A DNA stretch of 42,068 nucleotides from Lachnospiraceae bacterium (GCA_017393285.1 JAFORL010000029.1:1-42068); one strand, 5' to 3'; shown: positions 32,816 to 41,144, numbered from the stretch's first letter. Notes: a model not told the origin generated them from the letters alone. Translations and numbers: made by a program.

Positions 32816-35073
32816 TACACTGTCATATTGAAAATTTTGGATGTTTGTCTCAATTTGATATGGATTTTTCAGGTGGCTTACATGTGATACAGAAGGAAAA
32901 TGGTTGGGGAAAGAGTACATTGGTTGCATTTTTGAGAATCATGTTTTATGGTATGCATTACGAAAAAGTAAGAGACCAGTCTAAAAAAGAACGGGAACGA
33001 TATCGACCATGGCAAGGGGGCGTCTATGGTGGTAGCATTGTATTTTCTGTTGGAAATCGTGTGTATCGATTAGAGAGAAGCTTCGGTTTGAAAGAAAAAG
33101 AAGATAAAATGGTATTGTGGGATGAACAATCGGGTATGAAATGTTTTGATTATACAAAAGACATTGGAAAGGAAATATTCGGCTTGGATGCGGAAGCTTA
33201 TATGCGAAGCATATTATTTGGACAAGCGGATTGTAAAACCTATTATACCGATCAAATGCATGCTAAAATTGGAAATATTGGGGAACAAACTGGAGATATG
33301 GAAGCATATGCGCAGGCAGACAAAATTTTAGCACAGGAAGAGAACCGACTGAGCCCGCAAAGAAAAAATGGAATATTGTCGCAGATGATTTGTCGTTTGC
33401 AGGAGTTACAAAGTCAACAAGCTGAAAAAAAGGAATTTGAAAACCAAGTGCTGTCAATACAAAAACAAATATATGAACGTGACTATAAAGAGAAGCAGCT
33501 AAATGCAAAATTACAATCCATACATCAAATCCTCAGAAAACAGGAGCAAATGCAAATAAAACAAAATTTATTTTCTATTTATCAGGATTTGTTGCAAGAG
33601 CAGGCGATGAAAGAAGAACAATTGGAAGAAACAGAAGAATACTTCGAAAATGGAATACCAGAATTAGAAGAAGTGTTTTCTGTTATAACGCAGCTTCGAC
33701 AATTGCAGGTAAATCAAAAAGCATTGGAACAAATTCTCATGACAGAACAAGAGCAACAACAGATTTCTATCATAGAAAAATGGGGAGAATTACCAAATGT
33801 GGAAGATTTGTTGCAGTGTAAGCAGTGTTTGTCAAAAAATAATGGAAATCTATCCCAAGCGGAAGCAGAATGTAATACTATGCCTCAAATTGAAAGCATA
33901 CCTTTGTCGCATATGCCTTTTGTTTGGTTTGGTATATGCGCAATTGTATTAGGTAGTATAGCTAGTTTTTGGAAAATCATAGTTGGCATATGCATTTTCT
34001 TTATTGGAATGGGCAGTCTTTTTTTAGCTGAAAAAAATAGAAGAAAGGCTTTAGAACAAACCGTAGAAGAAAATGCTATGGAAAGTCAGGAGAATGTGGA
34101 GGCTTCTGAAATTGATGAAGAAACCATATATCAATATGTGCAGCAATTTCCGATTGACCAGGTGACAGATTTGCATATTTGGGTGGATACCTTGATGCTG
34201 ATTACAGCAAGTGCGCCAAGTTTACAAGAACGTTGGAAACAGAAAGAACAGTTATTAGAACAAATGCAGATGCAAGAAAGAAGTATAGAAACTTTTTTTA
34301 TAAAATATACGATTCCCAAAGAAGAGGATGCAGCCCAACGGTTACAAAGCATTGCTATTCGGTTAGAGGCTTATCAAAAACAAAGAACAGAGTATGACCA
34401 GTTACAACAAAAGTTAAAAGAAATGGAAGAACGGTATCCTGAATTGTTGGAATGGAAGTACAAACATATGGACTTGGATGCAGATACGAGTACAGGGGAG
34501 TTACAAGGACAGTATGACCAAGTTTATCAAGAAATTGAAGATATTCGAAAAGAGAGAATAGAAGTAGAGCTTGCTTTGGAACGGGCTAAGGCAGATTTGC
34601 AGGAAAAAGAAAAAATGTTGCAGGAAATTCCGGTTCTACAGGAAAAAATCAAAAAAAATAAAGAAAGATATCATATTGTCGTTAAAACCAGAGAGTGTCT
34701 GCAAGAAGCAAGAGAAAATTTTGTGAATTTATACCGTAATCCTATTACAAAGAATATGAAAAAGTATTGTGAAGCTTTTTTTCAGGAGTCAATGCAAATT
34801 CATGTCGATCAAGAGGGTGCAGTTGGAGTGGTTGCCCATGGCATGATACGATCATCAGAAACCTTTAGCTTTGGTATGCAGGATTTATTTGGAATTTGTT
34901 TGAGATTTTCTATATTGGATGTTATGTTTCCTGATGAAAAACCATATTTGTTACTAGATGACCCTTTTGTAAATTTAGATCAGGAAAAAATAGAAAAAGC
35001 AAAATCTATGTTGGAAATGTTATCGCAGCAGTATCAAATTATTTATTTTACCTGTCATGAAAGTCGGGTATAA
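32806..35073 (+). CDS. Rad50/SbcC-like AAA ATPase with a central membrane hairpin (YhaN-like)
   Basis: A 755-residue ABC-type ATPase: the N-terminal half-site has Walker A KENGWGKST (30-38), then a long coiled coil, two membrane helices (about 372-405), more coiled coil, and the C-terminal half-site with a signature-like FSFGMQDLFG, Walker B LLLDDPFVNLD (about 715-725) and a TCH H-loop. There is no CxxC zinc hook; the membrane hairpin takes its place, as in YhaN, so the coil tip would lie in the membrane. It is shorter than YhaN (over 900 residues) and the first Gly of Walker A is Lys. Start overlaps the nuclease gene. Together they should form a nuclease-ATPase complex acting on DNA ends. 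Confidence 0.9.
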   Translation: MQLIHCHIENFGCLSQFDMDFSGGLHVIQKENGWGKSTLVAFLRIMFYGMHYEKVRDQSKKERERYRPWQGGVYGGSIVFSVGNRVYRLERSFGLKEKEDKMVLWDEQSGMKCFDYTKDIGKEIFGLDAEAYMRSILFGQADCKTYYTDQMHAKIGNIGEQTGDMEAYAQADKILAQEENRLSPQRKNGILSQMICRLQELQSQQAEKKEFENQVLSIQKQIYERDYKEKQLNAKLQSIHQILRKQEQMQIKQNLFSIYQDLLQEQAMKEEQLEETEEYFENGIPELEEVFSVITQLRQLQVNQKALEQILMTEQEQQQISIIEKWGELPNVEDLLQCKQCLSKNNGNLSQAEAECNTMPQIESIPLSHMPFVWFGICAIVLGSIASFWKIIVGICIFFIGMGSLFLAEKNRRKALEQTVEENAMESQENVEASEIDEETIYQYVQQFPIDQVTDLHIWVDTLMLITASAPSLQERWKQKEQLLEQMQMQERSIETFFIKYTIPKEEDAAQRLQSIAIRLEAYQKQRTEYDQLQQKLKEMEERYPELLEWKYKHMDLDADTSTGELQGQYDQVYQEIEDIRKERIEVELALERAKADLQEKEKMLQEIPVLQEKIKKNKERYHIVVKTRECLQEARENFVNLYRNPITKNMKKYCEAFFQESMQIHVDQEGAVGVVAHGMIRSSETFSFGMQDLFGICLRFSILDVMFPDEKPYLLLDDPFVNLDQEKIEKAKSMLEMLSQQYQIIYFTCHESRV

Positions 35074-35089
35074 AATAGGAAATGTTGGC

Positions 35090-35118
35090 TTGTATCTTTT
35101 GTGAAAATTCGTTATAAT
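35090..35118 (+). promoter_or_regulatory. Promoter for the HAD hydrolase gene
   Basis: TTGTAT (35090-35095), a 17-bp spacer and a perfect TATAAT (35113-35118). Confidence 0.7.
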
Positions 35119-35147
35119 GAATGCAAATGCGTAACAGTCTGGCTATT

Positions 35148-35199
35148 GTAAATCCACATGTCAGCTAGCTGACACTAGCATGAATCAAAGTGGGTTTAC
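35148..35199 (+). promoter_or_regulatory. Structured leader with inner palindrome before the HAD gene
   Basis: Outer arms GTAAATCCAC (35148-35157) and GTGGGTTTAC (35190-35199) pair with one wobble and enclose a perfect 16-bp palindrome TGTCAGCTAGCTGACA (35159-35174). It lies downstream of the promoter and 107 bp before the ATG, with no T-run, so it may be a regulatory leader or operator. Confidence 0.5.
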
Positions 35200-35305
35200 T
35201 TGTAAAGTCGATGCATAATCATAGGATTAGGTTTGTCGAATCAGTTTTTTGCATTGTATGGATACTTTGATTGAATAGTTGCTTTTGGATAGAAAGGAAA
35301 AAGAT

Positions 35306-36025
35306 ATGTATAAAAATTATGTGTTTGATTTATATGGTACGTTAGTAGATATTCGTACAAATGAAGGAAAAGTATATTTATGGGATCGCATGGCAGAAAT
35401 GTATGGATTTTATGGTGCGATTTATGACAGAAATGAATTAAAAAAGAAATATGCTTTATATAGTGCAGAGTTAGAAAAAAAGATGAAGGAGACAGAAGCC
35501 TATCCAGAAGTAGACCTAAGTCTTGTATTTAAACGTTTATTTACAGAAAAGAATGTTACTGTATCAGATGAGATTATAGACGTGATTATGAAAATGTTTC
35601 GTGTTATTTCTACAAAGTTTATTTGCCTATATGAAGGGGTTATTCCTTTTTTGCAAGAGTTAAAAGTAAAGGGAAAAAAAATCTATCTGCTTTCCAATGC
35701 ACAGAGTAATTTTACAAGACCTGAATTGCAGTATTTAGGACTTTTGTCATATTTTGATGGTATTTTAATTTCTTCGGAGGAAGCTTGTAAGAAACCTGGA
35801 AAGAGTTTTTATACAAAACTCTTACAGCGATATCATTTAAATCCAAAGGAGACCATTATGATTGGAAATGATTCTATTTCAGATATTCAAGGCTCCTATG
35901 AGATGGGCTTAGATTCTTTGTATATACATACTGAAATTTCACCGGAATGTGTAGAAGATTTGAAAAGTACCTATACCATTATGGATGGTGATTTTAGAAA
36001 GGTTTCCAATTTAATTTTGAAATAG
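35306..36025 (+). CDS. HAD superfamily hydrolase, haloacid dehalogenase-like
   Basis: A 239-residue hydrolase with HAD motif I FDLYGTLVD (the DxY form typical of dehalogenase-like members instead of DxD), motif II LLSNAQ, motif III Lys in CKKPGKSFY and motif IV GNDSISDIQG. The helical cap lies between residues 18 and 90. The substrate is unknown; phosphatase activity on a small metabolite is the usual case. ATG 35306 follows GAAAGGAAAAAG; the frame opens 9 codons earlier without a site. A palindromic leader lies upstream and paired hairpins and a terminator downstream. Confidence 0.88.
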   Translation: MYKNYVFDLYGTLVDIRTNEGKVYLWDRMAEMYGFYGAIYDRNELKKKYALYSAELEKKMKETEAYPEVDLSLVFKRLFTEKNVTVSDEIIDVIMKMFRVISTKFICLYEGVIPFLQELKVKGKKIYLLSNAQSNFTRPELQYLGLLSYFDGILISSEEACKKPGKSFYTKLLQRYHLNPKETIMIGNDSISDIQGSYEMGLDSLYIHTEISPECVEDLKSTYTIMDGDFRKVSNLILK

Positions 36026-36069
36026 AAGTATATTTTATGATAGAAAGGTTTCGCTTGGTTGGGATTACC

Positions 36070-36172
36070 ATCTTTGGCTGAGAAAAATGCTTTGTGTCAG
36101 GTAAAGTTAAAATACCAGTATACAAAGTGGTAAAGTCACAATCTTTGACTGAGAGAAATACTTTGTGTCAAG
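36070..36172 (+). repeat. Two related 32-nt direct repeats, possible paired RNA hairpins
   Basis: 36070-36101 and 36141-36172 match at 28 of 32 positions (core CTTTGTGTCA shared), 71 bp apart. The second copy lies in a 13-bp hairpin CACAATCTTTGAC/GTCAAGGATTGTG. They fall between the HAD stop and the terminator. Confidence 0.7.
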
Positions 36173-36190
36173 GATTGTGGGGTAAGACTG

Positions 36191-36236
36191 AAAAAGAGCT
36201 ATTGTGGCAAGTGATACACAATAGCTCTTTTTTTTC
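36191..36236. terminator. Bidirectional terminator between the HAD gene and the beta-helix gene
   Basis: A perfect 16-bp stem, AAAAAGAGCTATTGTG (36191-36206) with CACAATAGCTCTTTTT (36217-36232), 10-nt loop, and A/T runs on both sides. Confidence 0.93.
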
Positions 36237-38102
36237 TTAGGATACATTATTGGGTCTACATTCTTCATAAGTGCAATCTACAATATGATAACTTCCAGAG
36301 GTATCAATGGCTCCGCCACTATAATTAGAAGTACAACGCTTAAAATAGCAGTGTTCAATTTTTCCTCTGGCTCCATACATAATAATGCCGCCACCACTTC
36401 TTGCGTGGCAGTTTATAAAATGAGAATTGGTAATTTTTCCGGCATGGCAATACACAGCACCTTCTTGACAATAAGAAAAAACGCAACCATCTATAACTGG
36501 TAAAAATGCATTGTAAATAGCGCGACCATTTGCAGTGTTTCTAAAAATACAATTGGTTAAATGTAATCTTGCACGTACTGCACGAAAAATACCATGTGTT
36601 TCTTCTCCGTCAAATTCACAGTTGGTAAAGCTACAATTTTTAGGTGTTTCAAAATTTACCAAATCTCTACCTTCAAACTGATGTCCCAGTAGTTTACTGT
36701 TTTTCATATTTAAGATTCCCTTGCAAAGTAAGGTATAACGTACATAGAGAGTGGAATTTGTCACTTCTAAGATACCAAAATCATCGATTTGTATGGGACA
36801 ATCAAAAATCGTTGTATATTTTAGTACCACATGTTTTTCTATATGATATAATTCTTTTTTGTGAATGAACTGTACAATAACATCATCCTTAGGATAGCAA
36901 TTGCTATATTCACATTTTTCAATATTAGAACGAATGGCTCCGTTATAATAAATGGCACTACCGAATTCCACAGCACAACAGTTATCGAAAAAGCAATTTG
37001 AAATGACAGTCTGTTTACTGGCAAAAATCGCTCCACCATTGTGAGAGTTGCAATTGGTAAAGTTACAATTGTGAATCTGGCTGGTTCCTTTTTGGATAAA
37101 AATAGCACCACCGTTTTGCTTGGAAAAGCAATTCAAAAAATTGGTATTTTGAATATGAATCGATTCTCCGTTACAAACCAAAGATGAGGTAAAGCTGGTG
37201 TCATAAATATTGCAATGTTCAATCGTGGTAGTACTATGAGAGGCAAATAATAAGCCTCCATTATGCCTGCAATAAAAATTACTATTACAAAAATGTAATA
37301 AAGAGTGTCGATGACTCGTGATAAAGGAATGATCGAAATTGTTGCTGTTGATATGCTCTGAAAAGGAAATACAACTATTTTCAATCCATAATGCACCACC
37401 TTGAACTTGAAAATTCTTTTCTACTTCTGCAATGGCATTGGTAATATAAATTTTGCTACCTTTTGGAATTTCAATGGTACCATGAAAGGTACAGTTGCCA
37501 TGAAAATAGTAGGTAGTATTGTTTTTGATATCTTTTGGATATACATGGGTGGTATAAGGATAATTTACCATGTAATAGGACAATTCTGCCATGCTAAGAG
37601 GCCAGTCGGCCTTTTCCATTTCTTCAAAAACTGCCAGGCAACGCGGATATTCTTTGCAATATGCAGAGGAAATAAACTGTAAAATATAGGTTCGTTCTTC
37701 CTCTGAAATATCTAACAAATCTGCAAATAAATCAATTGATTTTTGTTCGTTTAAAGAAATATTGTATTCGGACATAGATACATTATATAAATCGAACAAG
37801 AAAAATAAACGCATTTTATGATCTTTCAAAGCATGTATTAATTCATCTACTAATATTTTTACATCTTTGGACATATTCATCATAGTAATGGTTTCTTTTG
37901 AACTTAATGCAAACCCTTTTGTGATTAATCTCTCGAACTCAAAATTAGCAAAGGGATTATGCATTTCATTTAGTCTTGTATGCATTAAAATACCAGCAGC
38001 ATACAAGGTCTTGAAACCGATGGTTTCCATATATAATGGATGCTTTCTGGATATCCATAAATCTTTTTTTCGGTTGAATTTACTTAAGGTGCCTTTCCTC
38101 AT
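36237..38102 (-). CDS. Unknown protein: helical N-terminal domain plus right-handed beta-helix
   Basis: A 621-residue protein. Residues 1-170 are helical and include FFLFDLYNVSMSEYNISLNEQ..., a pattern also present in the neighbouring paralogue and reminiscent of TerB-like domains. From about 190 on there are many short beta-helix turns with Asn-Cys ladders (for example NCNFTNCNSHNGGAIFA), typical of right-handed parallel beta-helix (PbH1) proteins. No signal peptide is seen, so it is probably cytoplasmic, unlike most bacterial beta-helix proteins. Start at 38102 follows a GAAAGGAATCAATT site; the frame opens upstream to 38159. It is the second gene of the minus-strand pair. Function unknown. 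Confidence 0.78.
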   Translation of the reverse strand: MRKGTLSKFNRKKDLWISRKHPLYMETIGFKTLYAAGILMHTRLNEMHNPFANFEFERLITKGFALSSKETITMMNMSKDVKILVDELIHALKDHKMRLFFLFDLYNVSMSEYNISLNEQKSIDLFADLLDISEEERTYILQFISSAYCKEYPRCLAVFEEMEKADWPLSMAELSYYMVNYPYTTHVYPKDIKNNTTYYFHGNCTFHGTIEIPKGSKIYITNAIAEVEKNFQVQGGALWIENSCISFSEHINSNNFDHSFITSHRHSLLHFCNSNFYCRHNGGLLFASHSTTTIEHCNIYDTSFTSSLVCNGESIHIQNTNFLNCFSKQNGGAIFIQKGTSQIHNCNFTNCNSHNGGAIFASKQTVISNCFFDNCCAVEFGSAIYYNGAIRSNIEKCEYSNCYPKDDVIVQFIHKKELYHIEKHVVLKYTTIFDCPIQIDDFGILEVTNSTLYVRYTLLCKGILNMKNSKLLGHQFEGRDLVNFETPKNCSFTNCEFDGEETHGIFRAVRARLHLTNCIFRNTANGRAIYNAFLPVIDGCVFSYCQEGAVYCHAGKITNSHFINCHARSGGGIIMYGARGKIEHCYFKRCTSNYSGGAIDTSGSYHIVDCTYEECRPNNVS

Positions 38103-38174
38103 AATTGATTCCTTTCTATATAAAGTAAACAGACATAACTGTTTCGCAGTCACCACCATGTATGACAGTGAAAT

Positions 38175-39473
38175 CTAGGATTCTTCTGCTAAATCTTTAT
38201 ATCCTTTTTGATGGTAAGAATTGAAAACTACACTGTCAGTGGGGGTGCAGTTGGAAAAATCGCAATGTAAAACATTTTGTCCATACTTTAAATTCACAAA
38301 ATAAATTGCACCACCAATATATTGGGCATGACAATTGTCGAATTTGCAATTATAAATGGTTGTATCAGCAATGGAGCGACAATGAATGGCACCACCATGA
38401 ATGTTGCTACAATCTTGAAATTCACAGGATCCAATGAATAACTCTTTTTTTGCATTGTTAAAGACAGCACCATTTTTGCAGGATAAGAAATGCGATTGTG
38501 AAATTTCCGCAGAATTACCTTCAAAATAGACACAACAGTCCTTACTTGTATTGGAAATGGTGCTATTCTGTAGCTTTAGTTGTCCACTTTTTTGATTTAA
38601 AAAACCGCATTTGTTATGGCAATTAATAGTGGAATTTTCAATTCGAATGGCAGGAGTATCTTCTATATAAATAAGAAAATCATTCACACATTCTTCTACA
38701 TCTAAAATGGAGTTTCGAATGATAATTTTTCCGTTGGTAACAGAAAAAGAGCCTTTTATTTTAATATAAGCATGATCTAGTACTAACGTGCTACAATTCG
38801 ATATTTCGATTTTTCCTTGTATTTTCAAGTTTGATTCATATCTTTGAATGGATCCATCATTCAACTTTAAATCATGTATTTCGTTTGTAAGAGAAAATGA
38901 TGGATAAATGTATTCCAATATAGATGTGGAAACATAATATCCACTGGCTTTAAAATTTTCATATAATGTGATTGCTTGATCCAATTTTGTGTCATAGACG
39001 GATAAGGTACGTTTCTTTAATTCGTTCGCTGTTTGGTAACCTAATGTAGAAAATTCTTTTATAAATGTATGTTCAGCAGGTGAAAAATTAAATACCTGGC
39101 TATAACCTTCAATTATATCATGACAATAGGTAGGTGAGATTAATCCAAAAAAAGATAGACGATATAAATCTGCTAAAAAACAGTATTGTTTGGGTTTCGT
39201 ATCCAAAAGATGAAATACCTCAGAGATTTTTAAATCAAAATGATTTTTTACCTGTAGAGGTAATTTTTTTTGCTGTTCTAAATCTAAATGAATATCATTT
39301 AGTATAGAAGAAAAAGTGTCAATCGTAATTGGAAGTTGTTCTTTGTATCCATATACAAGAACGGCTAAACCAAAACAATATGCATATTTAAAATTTGCTG
39401 CACTTTGTGCAAAAGGATGTTTATGCACATGCAAGTCCTGTTTTTTTTGCGATAAATATTCTAACACATTCAT
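38175..39473 (-). CDS. Unknown protein: helical N-terminal domain plus short beta-helix, paralogue of the next gene
   Basis: A 432-residue protein with the same plan as its neighbour. Residues 1-170 are helical; the part CFLADLYRLSFFGLISPTY aligns with the LFDLYNVSMSEYNIS region of the neighbour (a shared D-L-Y-x-x-S). From about 200 to 420 there are beta-helix turns with NCxxDNC and GGAIHC-type ladders. There is no signal peptide or membrane helix. The paralogues probably arose by tandem duplication; the downstream one has about 200 more beta-helix residues. Its promoter may be at 39537-39565. No function can be assigned. Confidence 0.75.
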   Translation of the reverse strand: MNVLEYLSQKKQDLHVHKHPFAQSAANFKYAYCFGLAVLVYGYKEQLPITIDTFSSILNDIHLDLEQQKKLPLQVKNHFDLKISEVFHLLDTKPKQYCFLADLYRLSFFGLISPTYCHDIIEGYSQVFNFSPAEHTFIKEFSTLGYQTANELKKRTLSVYDTKLDQAITLYENFKASGYYVSTSILEYIYPSFSLTNEIHDLKLNDGSIQRYESNLKIQGKIEISNCSTLVLDHAYIKIKGSFSVTNGKIIIRNSILDVEECVNDFLIYIEDTPAIRIENSTINCHNKCGFLNQKSGQLKLQNSTISNTSKDCCVYFEGNSAEISQSHFLSCKNGAVFNNAKKELFIGSCEFQDCSNIHGGAIHCRSIADTTIYNCKFDNCHAQYIGGAIYFVNLKYGQNVLHCDFSNCTPTDSVVFNSYHQKGYKDLAEES

Positions 39474-39536
39474 GGAACGTCACCTAACCTTTTTCTAATT
39501 TGGATGGAAGCATAAATCTATGCACCAATAAAGTGG

Positions 39537-39565
39537 ATTGTATCAATCAAAAATGCAATACACAA
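39537..39565 (-). promoter_or_regulatory. Weak promoter candidate for the beta-helix gene pair
   Basis: On the minus strand TTGTGT (39560-39565), a 17-bp spacer and TACAAT (39537-39542). The hairpin in the same place could mask or regulate it. Confidence 0.4.
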
Positions 39566-39759
39566 TCCATATAGTATTTCGATTATTTTGGATAAATTCA
39601 TTAGAGTAAAAATGGAATTCTTTTGAAATATCAATAAAAATAATAGTGAAAACCTTATTTGCTTTACAAGGAGTTATGTGTTTTAAAGTGCTTGCGAATC
39701 ACAAACCTTCTTTTTTATTTCTGTGGGATGAAGTCTTGTATGAAAAGTTTAAAATTGGG

Positions 39760-39787
39760 TTGACACTTGTTCGATATTCGGTAGACT
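39760..39787 (+). promoter_or_regulatory. Promoter candidate for hisA
   Basis: Perfect TTGACA (39760-39765), a 16-bp spacer and TAGACT (39782-39787). Confidence 0.55.
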
Positions 39788-39930
39788 TATAGATAGAAAG
39801 TTTTTTGTGTGGCGAGCACAGATTGTGGTTGGAAGGTGTCTTTGCAAGGTGACGGGGATCCGGCATGCAAGACTTGCGAAGGAATCTTGCAAATATAATA
39901 GTAAAAAAATATAGGAAAGGAAACTCTAAA

Positions 39931-40005
39931 ATGAGTATTGTCAAATGTATCTTTTATATGAAGATTGACAATGGTGATAAAAAATGGAATTTAGACCTTG
40001 TATAG
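39931..40005 (+). CDS. Possible 24-codon leader ORF overlapping the hisA start
   Basis: ATG 39931 follows a strong AGGAAAGGA site and the frame runs 24 codons to TAG 40005, overlapping hisA by 22 bp in another frame. It has no His codons, so it is not a histidine attenuator peptide. It might couple translation. It may also be chance. Confidence 0.35.
   Translation: MSIVKCIFYMKIDNGDKKWNLDLV
39935..39972 (+). promoter_or_regulatory. Hairpin next to the hisA ribosome binding site
   Basis: ATTGTCAA (about 39937-39944) pairs perfectly with TTGACAAT (39965-39972). The hisA Shine-Dalgarno GGTGAT (39973-39978) starts at the next base, so folding could affect hisA initiation. Confidence 0.5.
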
Positions 40006-40775
40006 ATATACATAATGGAAAAGTAAAGCAAATTGTTGGGGGCAGTTTATTGGATCTGGGTAATCATGCAGATGAAAATTTTGTATCTAATCAAGATGGT
40101 GCTTTTTATGCTAATTTATATAAGAAGGAAGGCTTAAAAGGTGGGCATATTATTATTTTAAATCCTGAGTCCAGTGAGTATTATGCAGAAGATGTAGCGC
40201 AGGCAAAATTAGCATTGCGTACTTATCCAAATGGGCTACAAGTGGGTGGCGGTATACATGCAGACAATGCTAAACTTTTCATTGAAGCAGGTGCGACCCA
40301 TGTAATTGTTACTTCTTATGTTTTTAAGAATGGTGTGATTAATTACGATAATCTAAAAAAATTGGTAGCTGCAGTAGGAAAAGAACATTTGGTGTTGGAT
40401 TTGAGTTGTAGAAAAAAAATAAATGAAAAGGGAGAAGAATTGTATTATATTGTAACGGACAGATGGCAAAAATTTACAGATACGGTGTTGACAAAAGCGG
40501 TTTTGGAGGAGTTAGAACAGTATTGTGATGAATTTTTGGTACATGCTGTGGATGTGGAAGGAAAAGCCAATGGTGTAGAAAGGAATTTAGTAAAGATTTT
40601 GGCAGATTATGAAGGAAATGCCATTACCTATGCTGGTGGTGTGGGTAATTTTTCAGACATAGATACTTTGAAAAAAATTGGTAAAAATAGGATAAATGTA
40701 ACCGTAGGTAGTGCTTTAGACCTATTTGGTGGACAAATGAATTGTGAAAAAGTTATAAAAAAATGCAGGGAATAG
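39984..40775 (+). CDS. hisA: ProFAR isomerase of the eukaryotic HIS6 type
   Basis: A 263-residue (beta-alpha)8 enzyme of histidine synthesis that isomerises the aminoaldose ProFAR to the aminoketose PRFAR. The N-terminal Asp8 in CIDIHNGKVKQIVGG is a catalytic acid. Other motifs are LQVGGGIH, VIVTSYVF, LVLDLSCRK, HAVDVEGKANG, TYAGGVG and GSALDLFGG. These are the wording of fungal and plant HIS6 rather than of usual bacterial HisA (about 240 residues). It stands alone, without hisF or hisH, while hisC is 19 kb away. A GGTGAT ribosome site lies 5 nt before the ATG, next to a leader hairpin. The enzyme call is firm; why this lineage carries the HIS6 type is open. Confidence 0.93.
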   Translation: MEFRPCIDIHNGKVKQIVGGSLLDLGNHADENFVSNQDGAFYANLYKKEGLKGGHIIILNPESSEYYAEDVAQAKLALRTYPNGLQVGGGIHADNAKLFIEAGATHVIVTSYVFKNGVINYDNLKKLVAAVGKEHLVLDLSCRKKINEKGEELYYIVTDRWQKFTDTVLTKAVLEELEQYCDEFLVHAVDVEGKANGVERNLVKILADYEGNAITYAGGVGNFSDIDTLKKIGKNRINVTVGSALDLFGGQMNCEKVIKKCRE

Positions 40776-40888
40776 CCAAGAAGTATTGTGTAGAATGTAT
40801 AATTATTAAAAAAATCTTACAAACTTAACAAAAATGAAACAATTATTTTAAAGGGTTATTAATATAAAAAAAGGAATATGAATATGGC

Positions 40889-40923
40889 AATCCATAAAAT
40901 GCACAAAAAATAATGGATTTTTT
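40889..40923 (+). terminator. Weak terminator candidate after hisA
   Basis: 7-bp stem AATCCAT/ATGGATT with a 17-nt loop and a T-run, about 115 bp after the hisA stop. Confidence 0.5.
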
Positions 40924-41000
40924 CAAAATAGTTAGTGAAAATTATTAGAAAAAATTACAAAAAGTAAAAAAATGGAAGAAATTAACGAAATGAAAATTGC

Positions 41001-41029
41001 TTGCTTTTATGTAGAACATCGGTTATACT
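41001..41029 (+). promoter_or_regulatory. Promoter for the SleB-like gene
   Basis: TTGCTT (41001-41006), a 17-bp spacer and TATACT (41024-41029). Confidence 0.6.
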
Positions 41030-41144
41030 CACAAACGTAGTATGAAACTGTTACTGACCAAAGGAATAAAAAGTAATTGTAAAACAAGTTGTGTGTTATG
41101 TTAGAGATTACATATTGCACGGAGGCAGGAAAAGGAGAATATCT

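Larger units (their letters stand above)
39474..39983. other. 510-bp divergent region between the beta-helix genes and hisA
   Basis: It holds a hairpin TGGATTGT/ACAATCCA (39534-39568) overlapping a possible beta-helix promoter, a hisA promoter, and a leader of roughly 190 nt with hairpins and a short open frame. A GCAAGA/TCTTGC stem lies near 39867-39890. No riboswitch family was recognised and no larger gene is seen. Confidence 0.6.
40776..41144. other. 369-bp AT-rich region between hisA and the SleB-like gene
   Basis: It contains a weak terminator (40889-40923) and the promoter of the next gene (41001-41029). The rest is very AT-rich with poly-A stretches. No gene is seen. Confidence 0.6.

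Noticed and set aside
39931-40005. Histidine attenuator leader peptide
   Set aside because: The short frame contains no His codons, so classical his attenuation is excluded; it is listed only as a possible leader ORF.
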